Made by a program: the position numbers and the translations under genes | Part shown: positions 24,042-36,770 of the stretch, one piece after another | Position numbering within the stretch: the first letter of the stretch is position 1 | Layout: each line of letters begins with the position of its first letter | Notes under the pieces: generated by a model | What the model was told of the DNA's origin: nothing | The model's database searches: none | Seen by the model: the letters and a program-made list of their open reading frames with translations, nothing else | DNA from: Reticulitermes lucifugus | Lineage: Eukaryota; Arthropoda; Insecta; Blattodea; Rhinotermitidae | Reading direction: 5' to 3' | DNA: 64,000 nucleotides | Assembly (NCBI GenBank): GCA_026260175.1 | Contig: JAKCWW010000185.1 | Span: forward strand, 68,717-132,716

Positions 24042-27000
24042 GTAAGGTTACCCGCTTGCCTTTGCCTAAGCACCACAACTTGAAGGAAGGTAGTGGTACC
24101 GTGTAAATAACACGATACCACTAGATGAAAGTGAAAGGCCAGCTTGAAGTTGAGGCCGCTTTATCCCCAGATAGGAGACTGGATGTCTGTCAGCCGCTAT
24201 GAAATTTTTAGTGAAAATAATTATAAGTGTGCGTTATTTTGCTGGGCATTTAAATCTTATGATAGCAGCGTGAAGAAATATATAGAATTATTAATTCTTA
24301 TTAAGCAATACGATCTTATTCTTCACTGGACACTGACTTTGTCTTGACGGTCACGTTTTTCGTCAGGTATTAACTGCTTTAAATACTTGTCAGAAGGATA
24401 GAGTAGCGTTTCATTTGACATTGTCTTAGGAACGTACGGATATACTGAGATTACTGTCAAGCCTTATGAATTCTTATTTCGTAACTTTCAAGGGACAACA
24501 TATATGGACCTATTCGAAACCACGGCCACTTTTGCTGGTTGAAAATAATTTTATAGAGATTTTTAACCCGTTTAAAAATGAAGAGGAAGACGTAAGAAAT
24601 ACTAGAAAATTAGACGAAAGGGGAAGTCTTAGGAGAATTGTCACTATTTCTTTCGAGGGTGAGAGCATCACTTATTTAGAAGGTTCTAAGTCTTTGTCTG
24701 TCCGTCCTTTTGAGAGAAATAGCATGAAAATGACGTTGCAATTGCGAGAATTTGAAATAAGGGCCACTGGATTTTGATTTACTGGTTAATGCTAAAGTGC
24801 GTAATCTGAAAGCGGCTGTGAATGATAGGTACGTAGAAATTTAGTTCTCACCTCTCAGAAAATACATCACATGTGAAGTTTATTCGGCCATTGGCTTTCA
24901 GAAAAATTACATTCTTTTCTTCTGTAAACCAAGTCGAAATATGCAGGCGACACGTAGTGTTCTTCATCTTTAATCAGGTGGCGTATTAATAGCTGAAATA
25001 TCTTCTGATGGAACAGTATTTAAACTTGAGACAGATCACTTTTATTTATCGTAGTGTCGAAATTATATGCTGAACATTAGTACTTTTCGCAATCTGCAAT
25101 GTTATAGCCACAGTGTGCCTTCATTTTCTGCGTCTGTATATTAAAGAGTGACTGGCGCCATCGACATGTCGAAGTGCCTGCGAAGCTACGGCCTTATGGT
25201 CCAACCAGTAGTGCTGGGCTTGCAGTGTTAGCTTAAGCAAGATATTAGTGTAACCCCTGTGTAGCAAAAATGTAAATATGTACTGAAATACTCTGTGATT
25301 TAATAAATATCAACAAAAAGGATTCTGATTTTAGCACATGGTCATCTTACCAAGCATACCCAGATTTAAGATCACCTTCGATGCGTACATCCTTCCGTAA
25401 TTTTCTCGTTTACTTTGCTGGCTACTGCAGGGAGTAGCCGTGTTCTGTCACCTGATTACTGAGCTCCGTGTGGTCCTTGAAACTGAAGTTCAGTTAGCAT
25501 GAATATTGGCGCGCCATTGCAATTGGTATACCACAATAACTGCGGAAGTTTTAAGTGTGAAATAATAACAGTATTTCTCCAATTTTTCCTCCCTTCTTTT
25601 CTTCTTCTTCTTGTATTTAACATTTACTGGTAACATTCATTAAGCTATTTCTCCATTTGCATAATATTACAATAAACGTTGAAAGTAAGAGGAGTTATTA
25701 CTCCAGTTAGAGAGCCAATCTATTGACATGTAATAATAATAATAATAATAATAATAATAGTCTGATTTGATATTTTTGATTGACTTTCTTAAGTGTTCTT
25801 ACGATTTCCACCATTCTTCACTTGTTGAACTTGAACACGTATCTTACTTGAGGTACCCGCTGGCCGAAAATCTGAATTACCCTTACAAATTTTTAAGAGG
25901 GCGATAAATCGACATTGTCATTTTTGTTTCTCAGCAGCTTTCACCGGCGTAGTGACACATACTTAAATCTAGCTTTGTATTAATAAATTCAGTTCATACT
26001 TGTTCCTAACTTTAATGCCCAATATTACTTTTTAATTTCTAGTTACCATACTGAACTTTCAATTTGTACGTAATTAGTAATTGTAGTGCAGGTGCACACT
26101 AAATCCTCAAATACTTTCTGTGCCATGTCAAACCGTTGTGCTGTGGGAGTTACGGACGGGGATTCCCTCTCTCCCCCGGTAATTGTGAATATAAGATATC
26201 AAGTTTTGATGTGAAACACAATATGCAGCAAATATTTGTTCATAGAAACCAATTGTTAGACCAAGTTAAACGTAAACAAAGGTTGTATTGTTTGTTACAA
26301 AACCTACTATCTCCCACAGAATAATAACGCTCTTTGACTTCGACAATAATTCTTACCTCTGTTGTTTATGAGCCATGGCTCAGAGGTTAAATAAACATAA
26401 TTTTATCTTAAACAAAATTTTCTCATGTTGCTGAAACGATGTGATAGGTGCTTTGTAAAGCTGAATTGTAATGCGTGTAAATATTTTCAGTTAGAAAGCT
26501 TCGGCTTGTGATGGCGTGTGTGATTACTAGAGGAATAAGGTTGAACTGGATTCTGCCTAAGCTTGCCATCATCCCTACTGCCAGCAGGAAGAAGAAAGTT
26601 GATAGCTGTTCATCGGCTTCGATGCTAGGCCTATTGGTGTATGCCGAAATACAGATAGGTTCTTTAACGCGGAAATGAGCAGGAATCCAATGTATCCCAC
26701 TCGGCATATTGACTAGGCTAGGAGCTGGACGATCCGGGATTCGAATTCCGGTGTGGGAAAGAGTTTCTCTTTTCCACAACACCCAGACTTGTTCTGGGGC
26801 CCACCCAGCTTTGTTTTTAATGTGCAGCTGGCGCAATGCAGGCGGCGCATCACTTTCATCTAGTGCCGAGGTTAAGAATGAATAGGTTTATACCTCTACA
26901 CCCCCCATATGCCTTAAAGGCTTCGTCAGGGACAAATTTACCTTTACAGATCACACCATAGCGGGTGGCATTGTCGGCCACTGCTTAGCAACGATATGGT

Positions 27001-30000
27001 TCACATTACCGGGAAAAGCCCGGTCTTAATGGGGGCGTTAAAGTGGGATGGGGAAATTCCGTACATTTCGAATGACGGGTTTAAAAGGTAGCATATCATA
27101 GTAAGCACATTCCTTTCTCTGCAGGTTCCATATTTAGGGGTGAGCAGTGAGAGTAGCTTTCTTTATTTTAATTGCGGTTATCTTTCTGCAACAGATGTCT
27201 TTGTATGTATTACACATATGAAATGGGAAAGAGGAAACCCTAAGACCACCATTTTCTTATTATTTCTTAACGATACAAATGGATTATTAAGCAGACATGT
27301 CTGCCTTATCTTCCCTTGCCACTTCTCTTTGTTTGAATATGCCGTGGGCCAAAGGTCACCTTTGCACGGCAATATGGAACTACCAAAGGGGCTGTGTGGG
27401 TTCAAAGGTTCAGAGTAATATCCAAGCTGTACTGTGCTGTGGGTAGAATTGGTGTATTGCCTTCCATCATATGCTTGTTATGAATGGCTTCCAGTAAGGG
27501 AGGCATAATTAGGCTTATTACGCCTCCAAAATAGCTTCAAGTCTGGGTGATAATTCTTTCAGCACTAGACGCAAAGTTATTAGCCTAACTCTTGTCGCTA
27601 TAAGATTGAATAACATTTTTCTATTCAATCCTTCAAAAGAACATTGACTTAAAACTTGTATTTTCAAGGGGGACAACAACGTAGCATACTTCCAAATGCA
27701 AAATATAATTTAGATCCATTTCCGAATTAGTAACATAACGAAATATTAGGGTCACGACGTCTTCCTTTCACATCCTTTACAGACACTCCTAGGCCGAGGC
27801 ACTAACATATTCCTTAAATAAACTTTTCAATATATAAGTGAAGGAAATTGGTACGTCTGTTTTTTAGGCTTTTCGCTGAATTTTGGTTGGGAACGTGGAG
27901 GGGGAGACTGATTGAAACACGTAGGCATGTGCGATACTCAAGTATTAAAATTGATCACAAAAGAAATATAATTAGGAGGCTGCGGACTTCATTTTTCTGG
28001 CTGAGGAGCTCACGTAGAGACCAGTTCTGGATCTTGTAAACAACCACTTTCTTTGAATTTTATCATTAATAAAAATTATACTAATTTTGTAATAAACCAA
28101 TTCATAACACGAGGGTAGGTAATAAACGCTTTGAAAATGTGTCACAATCCAAATATTTGGGAAAGACAGTAACGATCAGAATTGCTTGCATGAGGAATTT
28201 AACTTAGGTAAATGCCTGCTACCATTCGGTGCAGGATCCTTTGTTTTCGAAAAGATTCTGGAAACATAAACGTTGAAATATTCAAAACTAAAATTTTGCC
28301 CTTTGTTTTGTATGGCTGTGGAACGTGGTCTCCAATCTTCAGAAGAGACATCCCGTTGTACTTCCAGTAACAAGTACTCCATACTCCATGGAGCAGAGTC
28401 CGTCTTGAGAAGCTAACAGGTCCTCAGCTAGTCAAGAAATTCCCCCTATTTTATGGAAACCGAAGGTTCATTACCGCATCCACAAGAGCCCGCAACCTGT
28501 CCCTATCCTGAGCCATATCAATCCAGTCCATGCCCCCCCATTCCACTTCTTGAAGATNNNNNNNNNNNNNNNNNNNNNNNNNNNNNNNNNNNNNNNNNNN
28601 NNNNNNNNNNNNNNNNNNNNNNNNNNNNNNNNNNNNNNNNNNNNNNNNNNNNNNNNNNNNNNNNNNNNNNNNNNNNNNNNNNNNNNNNNNNNNNNNNNNN
28701 NNNNNNNNNNNNNNNNNNNNNNNNNNNNNNNNNNNNNNNNNNNNNNNNNNNNNNNNNNNNNNNNNNNNNNNNNNNNNNNNNNNNNNNNNNNNNNNNNNNN
28801 NNNNNNNNNNNNNNNNNNNNNNNNNNNNNNNNNNNNNNNNNNNNNNNNNNNNNNNNNNNNNNNNNNNNNNNNNNNNNNNNNNNNNNNNNNNNNNNNNNNN
28901 NNNNNNNNNNNNNNNNNNNNNNNNNNNNNNNNNNNNNNNNNNNNNNNNNNNNNNNNNNNNNNNNNNNNNNNNNNNNNNNNNNNNNNNNNNNNNNNNNNNN
29001 NNNNNNNNNNNNNNNNNNNNNNNNNNNNNNNNNNNNNNNNNNNNNNNNNNNNNNNNNNNNNNNNATGTACACTTCCGCCCAATATATTAATATCATCAGC
29101 ATAAACTAGAAGCTGATGTGTACCATTAACTTCAAGCCCTCCTGGTTTGCCAGAACCCTCCTAATGGCATATTGCAAAGCTAAGTTAAAAAGCAATAGCG
29201 ATAAAGCATCTCCTTATTTCAAACCATTCTTAATAGGAACTGTGTCAGACAAATGTTTGCCTACCCGGACTGTGCTGTAGGTTTCATTTTGACATTTTTA
29301 CTAGCCTTACTAGTTTCATAGGGATATGAATCTCAATGAGAATATTATACAAGACCTCCCTCCTGACAGCATCATAGGCTTTCTTGAAGTCTATAAATAG
29401 CTGATGCAATGTCTCATTGTATTTGACGAATGCAGAATATATGATCAGTAGTCGACCTGTTACGTCTAAATCCACACATGCTCCCCAATAATTTCCTCTG
29501 CATATGGAGTTAACCTTGACAGAATTTTGTATGTGGTTGACAAAAGTGTTATGCCTCGACAATTACTGCAATCTGTTCTATCACCCTTCTTATAAATAGG
29601 TAAAATGATCGACTCCTTCCACTGCTCAGGCAATTCCTCTTTATTCCAGACTTCCAGTAACAAGTTGTAGTTATTATATATTCTAGTAACGAGTATATAT
29701 AATAACTACAACCACTCTTTCAGTCGGCACAATGACGCTGTGCGAATAGTATGTGAGTGCAAATCATACACTTCGCACAATACACACAAACCTGCAACGG
29801 AAAGTAGCTGAGGGCTGAAAGTAAATGCCGACACATACATAACGGGGTACAACACACTACACCGAAATAGAGGGGAAATCACGAGTGCACAGCATGCAGA
29901 TATCATCTAGACGTGTTACCAGGGCCAGCCTGAGACATTTGGGCACCCCGGGCAGGCAAATAATTTGGTATATCTTCGAACCGATATTCTTTAAAATTTT

Positions 30001-33000
30001 TCGGTTTAGGACAGGGCTGCTGAAAATTTTGAGGGCGCGCGCCCAATTTGCGGAGACATTCTTTTGCGTGTACTAACCTGAGTTTACTGGCACCATATTC
30101 CCGGTTATTCCAGTGACGTCTTAGAGCCCCTTATAGGTTGGCGCCCCTGGAAGCTGCCCAGCTGTCCCGTCCCTTAGTCCGACCCTGCGTGTTACACATA
30201 AAGAGAACATATAAAAACGACGAAGTACACAGTTCAGTACTCATTCAACGTAAGAGTAACGAATTATTTGGAATAAAAATGCAAGTTTTCACGAATATTA
30301 GTGAGAAATCTATACGCATTTTAAAATTTAAATAATTTTTAAATATATGTAACTACGTAATATCAAAATACATGACATTAAAAGGGTGAGATCCCAATGC
30401 AGTGTGGTAGAGCAGGTGTGTGCAACGTTTTAATTTTGATAAGTGAACTTGCTTGAAGATGGCGTGAAATTCACAAAACATATAGCACTATTTTAACAAA
30501 AACAGAACTGTACCGCCTCAGAGAGTAATTTTATATTACACTAACTTTAAAGGAAGAACATGGATTAAGTTTGTTCGAGAATAGAATGCTTAGCAAGTCA
30601 CTTGGGTCTAAGGGAGAGGAAGAAACAGGAGACTGCAGAAAATTGCAAAATGAGGAGCTGCATGATTTATACTCCTCATCAAATATTATTCGGGTGATTA
30701 AATTAATGAATATGGAATGGGGGCGTATGTGGGAGAAGGAAAATGCTTATAGGGCTTTGGTGAGGAAACGTGAAAGTAAGACACCACTTTGGAAGGCCTA
30801 GTCTTAGTTTGGAGGGTAACATTAAAATGGATATTAAAGAAGTAATGTGAGAGGTTTTGGACGGGATTTGTCAGACTCAGGATAGAGAGAAGTGACGGCC
30901 TGATTTGAATACGGTTATGAAGCTTCGGGCGCATAAAATGCGGGGAATTCCTTGAGCAACTAGTTCATTAAGAATGAACGAAATTGCACCTACAGTGGTC
31001 GCTATGTAGGAAGGTCAGGTGCATGTTTCGTTGTGAGTGATACTAAATTTTCTGGTAGGATGGGATGTATGTAATATTTAATAGTGTTCTGAAATAAGAA
31101 AGAATAAATAAATAGTAAGTAAAAGGGTAAGTCAATTAGAATAAATAGGTAAGGGTAAATTAAGCACATATGGGATTCTGGGGGGAGGGGGAGTGGAGGT
31201 ATAATTTTACTTCCCGGTCGCTCTACGTGCGGAGGGGCTCCGCATTTTTTATCAGGCAGGGTTCTGCGTGAGCTCCAGAGCTTCTCTGAAATCCATGGGG
31301 AAGAAAGGTACCCTTGATCCTGCCTGGAATCGAAACCTTGTCCTTCAGCCTATAGCCTAATCACTATAGGGACTGAACTAACCAGAAACAAATGCCTAAG
31401 GCATAAGTAAAATAAGGAATAAAGTACTAAGCTGTTAAGATAATTTTATTTCAACTTCAGGGTTGATATGAATTAATAGGATATTTTAGACACTGATTAC
31501 AAAGGCAAGAAAGCAGGATGTGAGCTGCGATGGATTGTCTAAATTTCAGGATGAACACACTCATTTCTGCTACAATTTTATTGTCAGCCAAAACTCAAAT
31601 TCTATGTGGGATTATTACATCTAAAATCGGTGTTTCCACAGAGCTGGTTCTATTGACTGGGCGCAGTAAGGTAATACAAACATCCGAGGGCAATGATAAC
31701 AGAAACAAACCTACGACTTTCCCGACGGGGGACCTAAAAGAGTGAGAGAGAGACGGAATTTTTGTCATCACAATCCAGATTGACCAACCAATTCTTGCAA
31801 AACCACGAAAACTGTAAAAATACTTGCAAAGATTTGTTGAAACCTTAAATAGGATTTGTATTAAATATTAATATGAATACCTAAATAAAATCATGGAGCA
31901 GAGTCATTCTTGAGAAGCTAATAGTTCCTCAGCTACTCAAGAAATTCCCTCCATTTTGTGCAACCCGAAGGTTCCTTGTTGTTTGCACAAGAGCCCACCA
32001 CCTGTCTCTATACTGAACCAGATTAATCCAGTCCATGTCCCATCCCATTTTTTGAAGATCTCTTTTAATATTACTCTTCCATTTCCGTCTGCGTTTTCCA
32101 AGTAGTCTCTTTCCCTCAGATTTCTCCTCTAGCCCTGTATGCACCTGTCATCTCCACCATACATGCCACATGTCCCACCCAGTCTCCTTCTTCTTGATTT
32201 GATCACCCGAATAATATTCGGTGTGGGAAATATTTAATATGGAACATAAAATGTCGACTCTTGTGAACACTGTAACAAGCATTTGGATACCATAATAGGT
32301 GGGGAGTCTAACTTAGTAAGTAATAACATATGAGAAATAACTGCACCGTGCAGTCACTTACTGACGAGACCGACTTCGACCTTCACAATATGAGTGGGTG
32401 TTCCTTATCTGTGGACTAACATTGTGGAGAAAAAATACGTCATGTCGAAAACACGAGTCTCTTTGAATTCAAAACTTTGATTTTAACAGGACTGCACTTC
32501 ATCCTGATAAACTTTAAGTGGAATATATGGGTTAGCGGTCATAAAAATGTAAGGATCTAACGTGCCCTGTACCGCAGTGGCCAAATTCGTAGCTGATTTT
32601 GCGAGTAAACACCTGTAGTTAGTTACGTCATTAACATTTATACGAGCCGGGATAGTGCCAAGTGCCCCTCGCTGGACGGAAGAGTAATCGTTGTTCGTTT
32701 CCCGGCAGAAGGAAGGGACCCACCCAGCCTCCGAGTCACTGGATAGAGGTTGCTTCTTTTTCCGGGGGCGAAGCGGCCGGAGCGTTGAGCTTTCAAATAA
32801 TATTCACTTAGTGCGTAAGTTTAAGAATGCGTGGAGCTATGTCTCCACTCTTACATATCTTCATGTTGTGGTGCTTAATTAAACACAGGAACAGCTTCAC
32901 TTATATTGGAATTTATACAAGTATTGTAAAAAAAAAGAGGACACATTTTTCAATACAATAAAATATATATTCAATCTAATGTTGTGTGCCCAGGGGAGTA

Positions 33001-36000
33001 CAGGCTAAACAGGGCCAATGGACTTATGATTCCTTCGGTACTGGTTCCCAACCTTATCCTAAGAACATGGGACATCTGCAGTCCCGCTCTCTGAGAGAGA
33101 GGTCCAAGTATCTGTGCACAGTATACTGTCTCAATATTGCGACGTGAAAGTATATTCTTAAAGAGAACAAAATTAAACAGTAAGCTGTTATAACACAACT
33201 GCAGTAAATACAGTTTACTCAGTCAAAACGAGGCTTATTCATACAGCTGATTCCGAATGCTATTCGCGACATCGGGGCTGCTCGGACCGTCAGCTGTCTA
33301 CTTACAAACACTGTCGACTTCTCTTCGGATTTGCACTCTGCTTCTGTGTGATGAAACTGGTAAAAACCTGATCCTCTCTCGGTCTCGCTTTTAGCAACAA
33401 AGTCGAGGTGGCTCTGTATCCCAAGGGACGTGAGTTGTACATAGTTGATCTCACACAAACGGCAGTATATCGTGACTTCTTTGATGATTCCAAGTTTCAT
33501 TACTGTTCCTGTACTTCCAGACTATTTTGATATAACCTGGTCAATTCCGTAACAATAAATCCGATTGGCTAATTACTCCCCAATGTCAAAAGTAGCTCTT
33601 TCTTACATAGTCGTTGATTGGTAGGTTTCATTGATGTCATACTTCCTTGGAAATTTTACATTTACATAGAAGCCGTACGAGTCATGTAAGTAGCGTCCTG
33701 TTTACAGGGTTACAATTAAGTTACCACAAGATTGGCTTCTGTGGTGAACCACATTTCTTCTTAACATACAGTGCCTTTCTTTTATCCTTATCGTGAACAT
33801 TGCAGGTCTGACGAGATGGTCCGACTGATGCAGGCTTTCCATGCGATAAACCTGCCGTGCATGGTGAGCACATGAAAGAAAGCCCCCTATTTCCAGTATT
33901 GGACAATTTGCAACATGTGTAAAACAAAGAAAATAAATGAATATATGTTTATATATGTATGAAATGAGGGCGGTATCTCATGACACTGAACAGTTTTCAT
34001 TAACAGCTGTCCATACTTGTGTACATGTTTTAAGAAATACATTTGTTTTTAGGGGTTCTAAAGCAAAAATTTAGAGTGGCCGCCTTTAAAAGTTAGAAAC
34101 ATATCTGATGGCTACATAAGCTAAAACGCAATTTCTTACACGCAAAACAAATCCTGTTAAGATATTGCTTTATAGTTTTAAATTAAAGCGCGGGGGAAAT
34201 TCAGAACGACACATAAACGCGGCAAAACATACACAAACACACTTTCGAAGGACAAGGATTGAAGCAATGTAGAACAGACATACAACACTAGTAAAACTGA
34301 TCAGTAAATTTAGAGGAGATATGAAGAAATTTCGTTTCAAGACTCGAAAACTTTCTGTAAGAAAACATGCTTAATATTTACGAAAACAAGTGTTGGCCGC
34401 ACGAGACGTTACCAGTAGCAGTACTTGGGAACGGTACCTTAGGTAACGAACTGTTATAGCTCTGTGAGAAACGTGACTGATTACGGGCTGGATGACCGGG
34501 GTTAGGTTCTGAAAAGGGAAGACTTTTATTTTTCGCTGTCGCCTCCAGACCTACTAAAGCCCATCCAACCTCCAATCCAAAGGGTACGGGGAGCAATTCC
34601 CGTGCAATAAATCAGCCGGAATGTAAATCCCTCTACTAAAACTCCGTACAGTGACAAGACAGAAAATACTTTGTGGTTTACTCCTAATGGTGAGGCTGTG
34701 GCAGCAGGAGAACTATTCCTTCCGCCTTAGTTGCCCTTCTACCTATTTTGGCAAGGTCGAGAAGGAACTGCGAAGAGTGACTACTAGCCTCGCCATGTCT
34801 GTTCTTTCGTCTCTCCGTATGGAGTAAAGTTTTGATTGAAATGCGACAAAGGAAAAATACATTTTACGTGAATACCTACCAACATTTATGTAATTGTTCT
34901 ATGTAATGGAGACAGATCATCGTGTCTCTAAGATAAGAACTGTTGTTAAATAACACACTTAAATAACCACGTTTCCTTTTTAATGTATTGGAAGTGATTT
35001 AGTGTTCTGTTTGGTTTAGGTGATTTGTCGCTGACCTCTCACTGTGGAGGCCCGGGTTTGATTCCAACGCCTATCCACGTGGGATTTGTGGCGGACACAG
35101 TGGCACTGGGAGTACCTCTGTTTTCCCTGTTATCATCAATTCACCAATGCGCCACATCGACGCTATTAATCTTAGCAATCAACAGCGGCTTTAAATAAAA
35201 CACTTCTTTCTCTCTCAGAATCCGTCACGTTTTTGTCAAACCAAAAGGGACCCCAACTAAGGACTTTAAGAAAACGCTGCTTTATTTGTTCAAATCGTAA
35301 TGCGTATTTTTTTCCTTTTCAGATCATGCAAGAGACGAACACTTATATCATGTGGCCTTCACGCCTCAAAATTGGTGCTAAGACGAAGAAAGGTTAGTAT
35401 TAATGCCTCCAAATGCTGTTAGCTTACTCGGCATGTTGACAGAAATCCTCAGATCGGACAGCTAAAGGAAGAAAGTGTATGGCAGGTACAGTATTGAAGA
35501 CATCTGAAGTTTAAGATGTGGAGAGACGCAAATATGATTTAATTTGGCTAGAAATATCTATACGAATTAAAGAGCTTCTCCGGTAAATCGAATCCTCGAT
35601 GGCCTTAAAGCGACGTAAGACTCTTTTCCTGAAAGCAAACCTTTTGTTTCTTGATTATTTACCGTTGCTTTGTGAATCGGATAGGTTAGGATCTGTTCAC
35701 AGCAACTTGGAAAATACACCTTTGTGAAATAATGACATAGATTGTTACGTGAACGTTAGACATTTAATTACTACATTTTACACAAACTTCTAGTATATAT
35801 ATAATGTTGATGTGAAATTATAATATAGGCCTACTGTCGTAATAATTGTCACAAACAGAGGGAATGTATGGGCGGTGAAAATGTTTTTATGTACAGGGAG
35901 TTTCATACGAATTTAAACAAAATATTTGATGTTTGTTTTATCCCTTGAAGATTTTTATGCTTTTCCAATTTATGTATTTATTATTTTTGAAAACAGTCAG

Positions 36001-36735
36001 AAAGATACTGATTTATGTTACTAAGAAATGAGCCTTGTAGCTTTAAATTCTGATGCTATACCTGGAAAACGTTAATTAAAACACACTTAACTGTTTTAGG
36101 GTTACCTGGCGTACGGATCTTCGGCTGGAATCTAAGATACAAATTTAAACTCATAAATTATTATTATTATTATTGTCATTATTATTAATCCTTTTTATTT
36201 TGCATGACAAAGCTTGTTACAGGATAGTATCAGCGTCGAAAAACATAATAATATATGGGTTAGAGTGCAAAGCTTGACAAGTCTAGGGGGATTTGTACAC
36301 AAACTAAGGCAACTAAACCCACGAATGCTGGAATCAATTGAGGAAGCGAGGAGTAGAACAAGTAGAATTACTTGTTGCCGTCGTCCCGGTTTTGCAGACT
36401 TAGTACTCCCAAACACTGTTGGAAAATATAACTTAATCCAAATCTGAAGTGAGACTTAATGCAATTTACACGCTCACAAACTACATTTATCCGCAAGAGG
36501 TGCCATACATAATTCGAGTTTTCACTGTTCGTTGGCTTGAAAAACTCTGTATATGAACCTGTGAATGATTATTGGAAATTATATGGAATTAAGCTGTTAT
36601 AGCCAAACGTTATTTGCCTGGAGGAACTGAGAAAAGCAATGAACAAGACACGCAATGTACGTATAACGTAACACTGAGGCGCGTTCTTGTAACCATTGTT
36701 GTTGTTGTTGAACAGCAGTAATTATTGCATATTCT

Positions 36736-36770
<35 letters not shown>

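Larger units (their letters stand above)
20528..35322 (+). other. BicC intron 2
   Basis: The largest intron (14.8 kb, GTAGGA...TTTCAG). It is rich in retroelement debris: SINE-like copies from about 22100 to 35215, LINE relics on both strands at 28130-32215, an N gap, a hairpin at 29664 and microsatellites (AAT at 25736-25759). I recognise nothing in 20530-22090, 24050-24460, 24780-26640, 26950-28120, 32890-34470 except weak repeat similarity. Confidence 0.8.

Noticed and set aside
23808-24083. Open frames with polytyrosine (+) and polyserine (-).
   Set aside because: Produced by the TAC repeat at 23994-24041.
28453-29109. Long open frames across 28558-29064.
   Set aside because: They are open only because Ns cannot encode a stop.
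32984-33561. Possible solo LTR (minus strand starts tgttacggaattgacc).
   Set aside because: The other end and a target duplication could not be defined, and no primer-binding site or second copy is visible.
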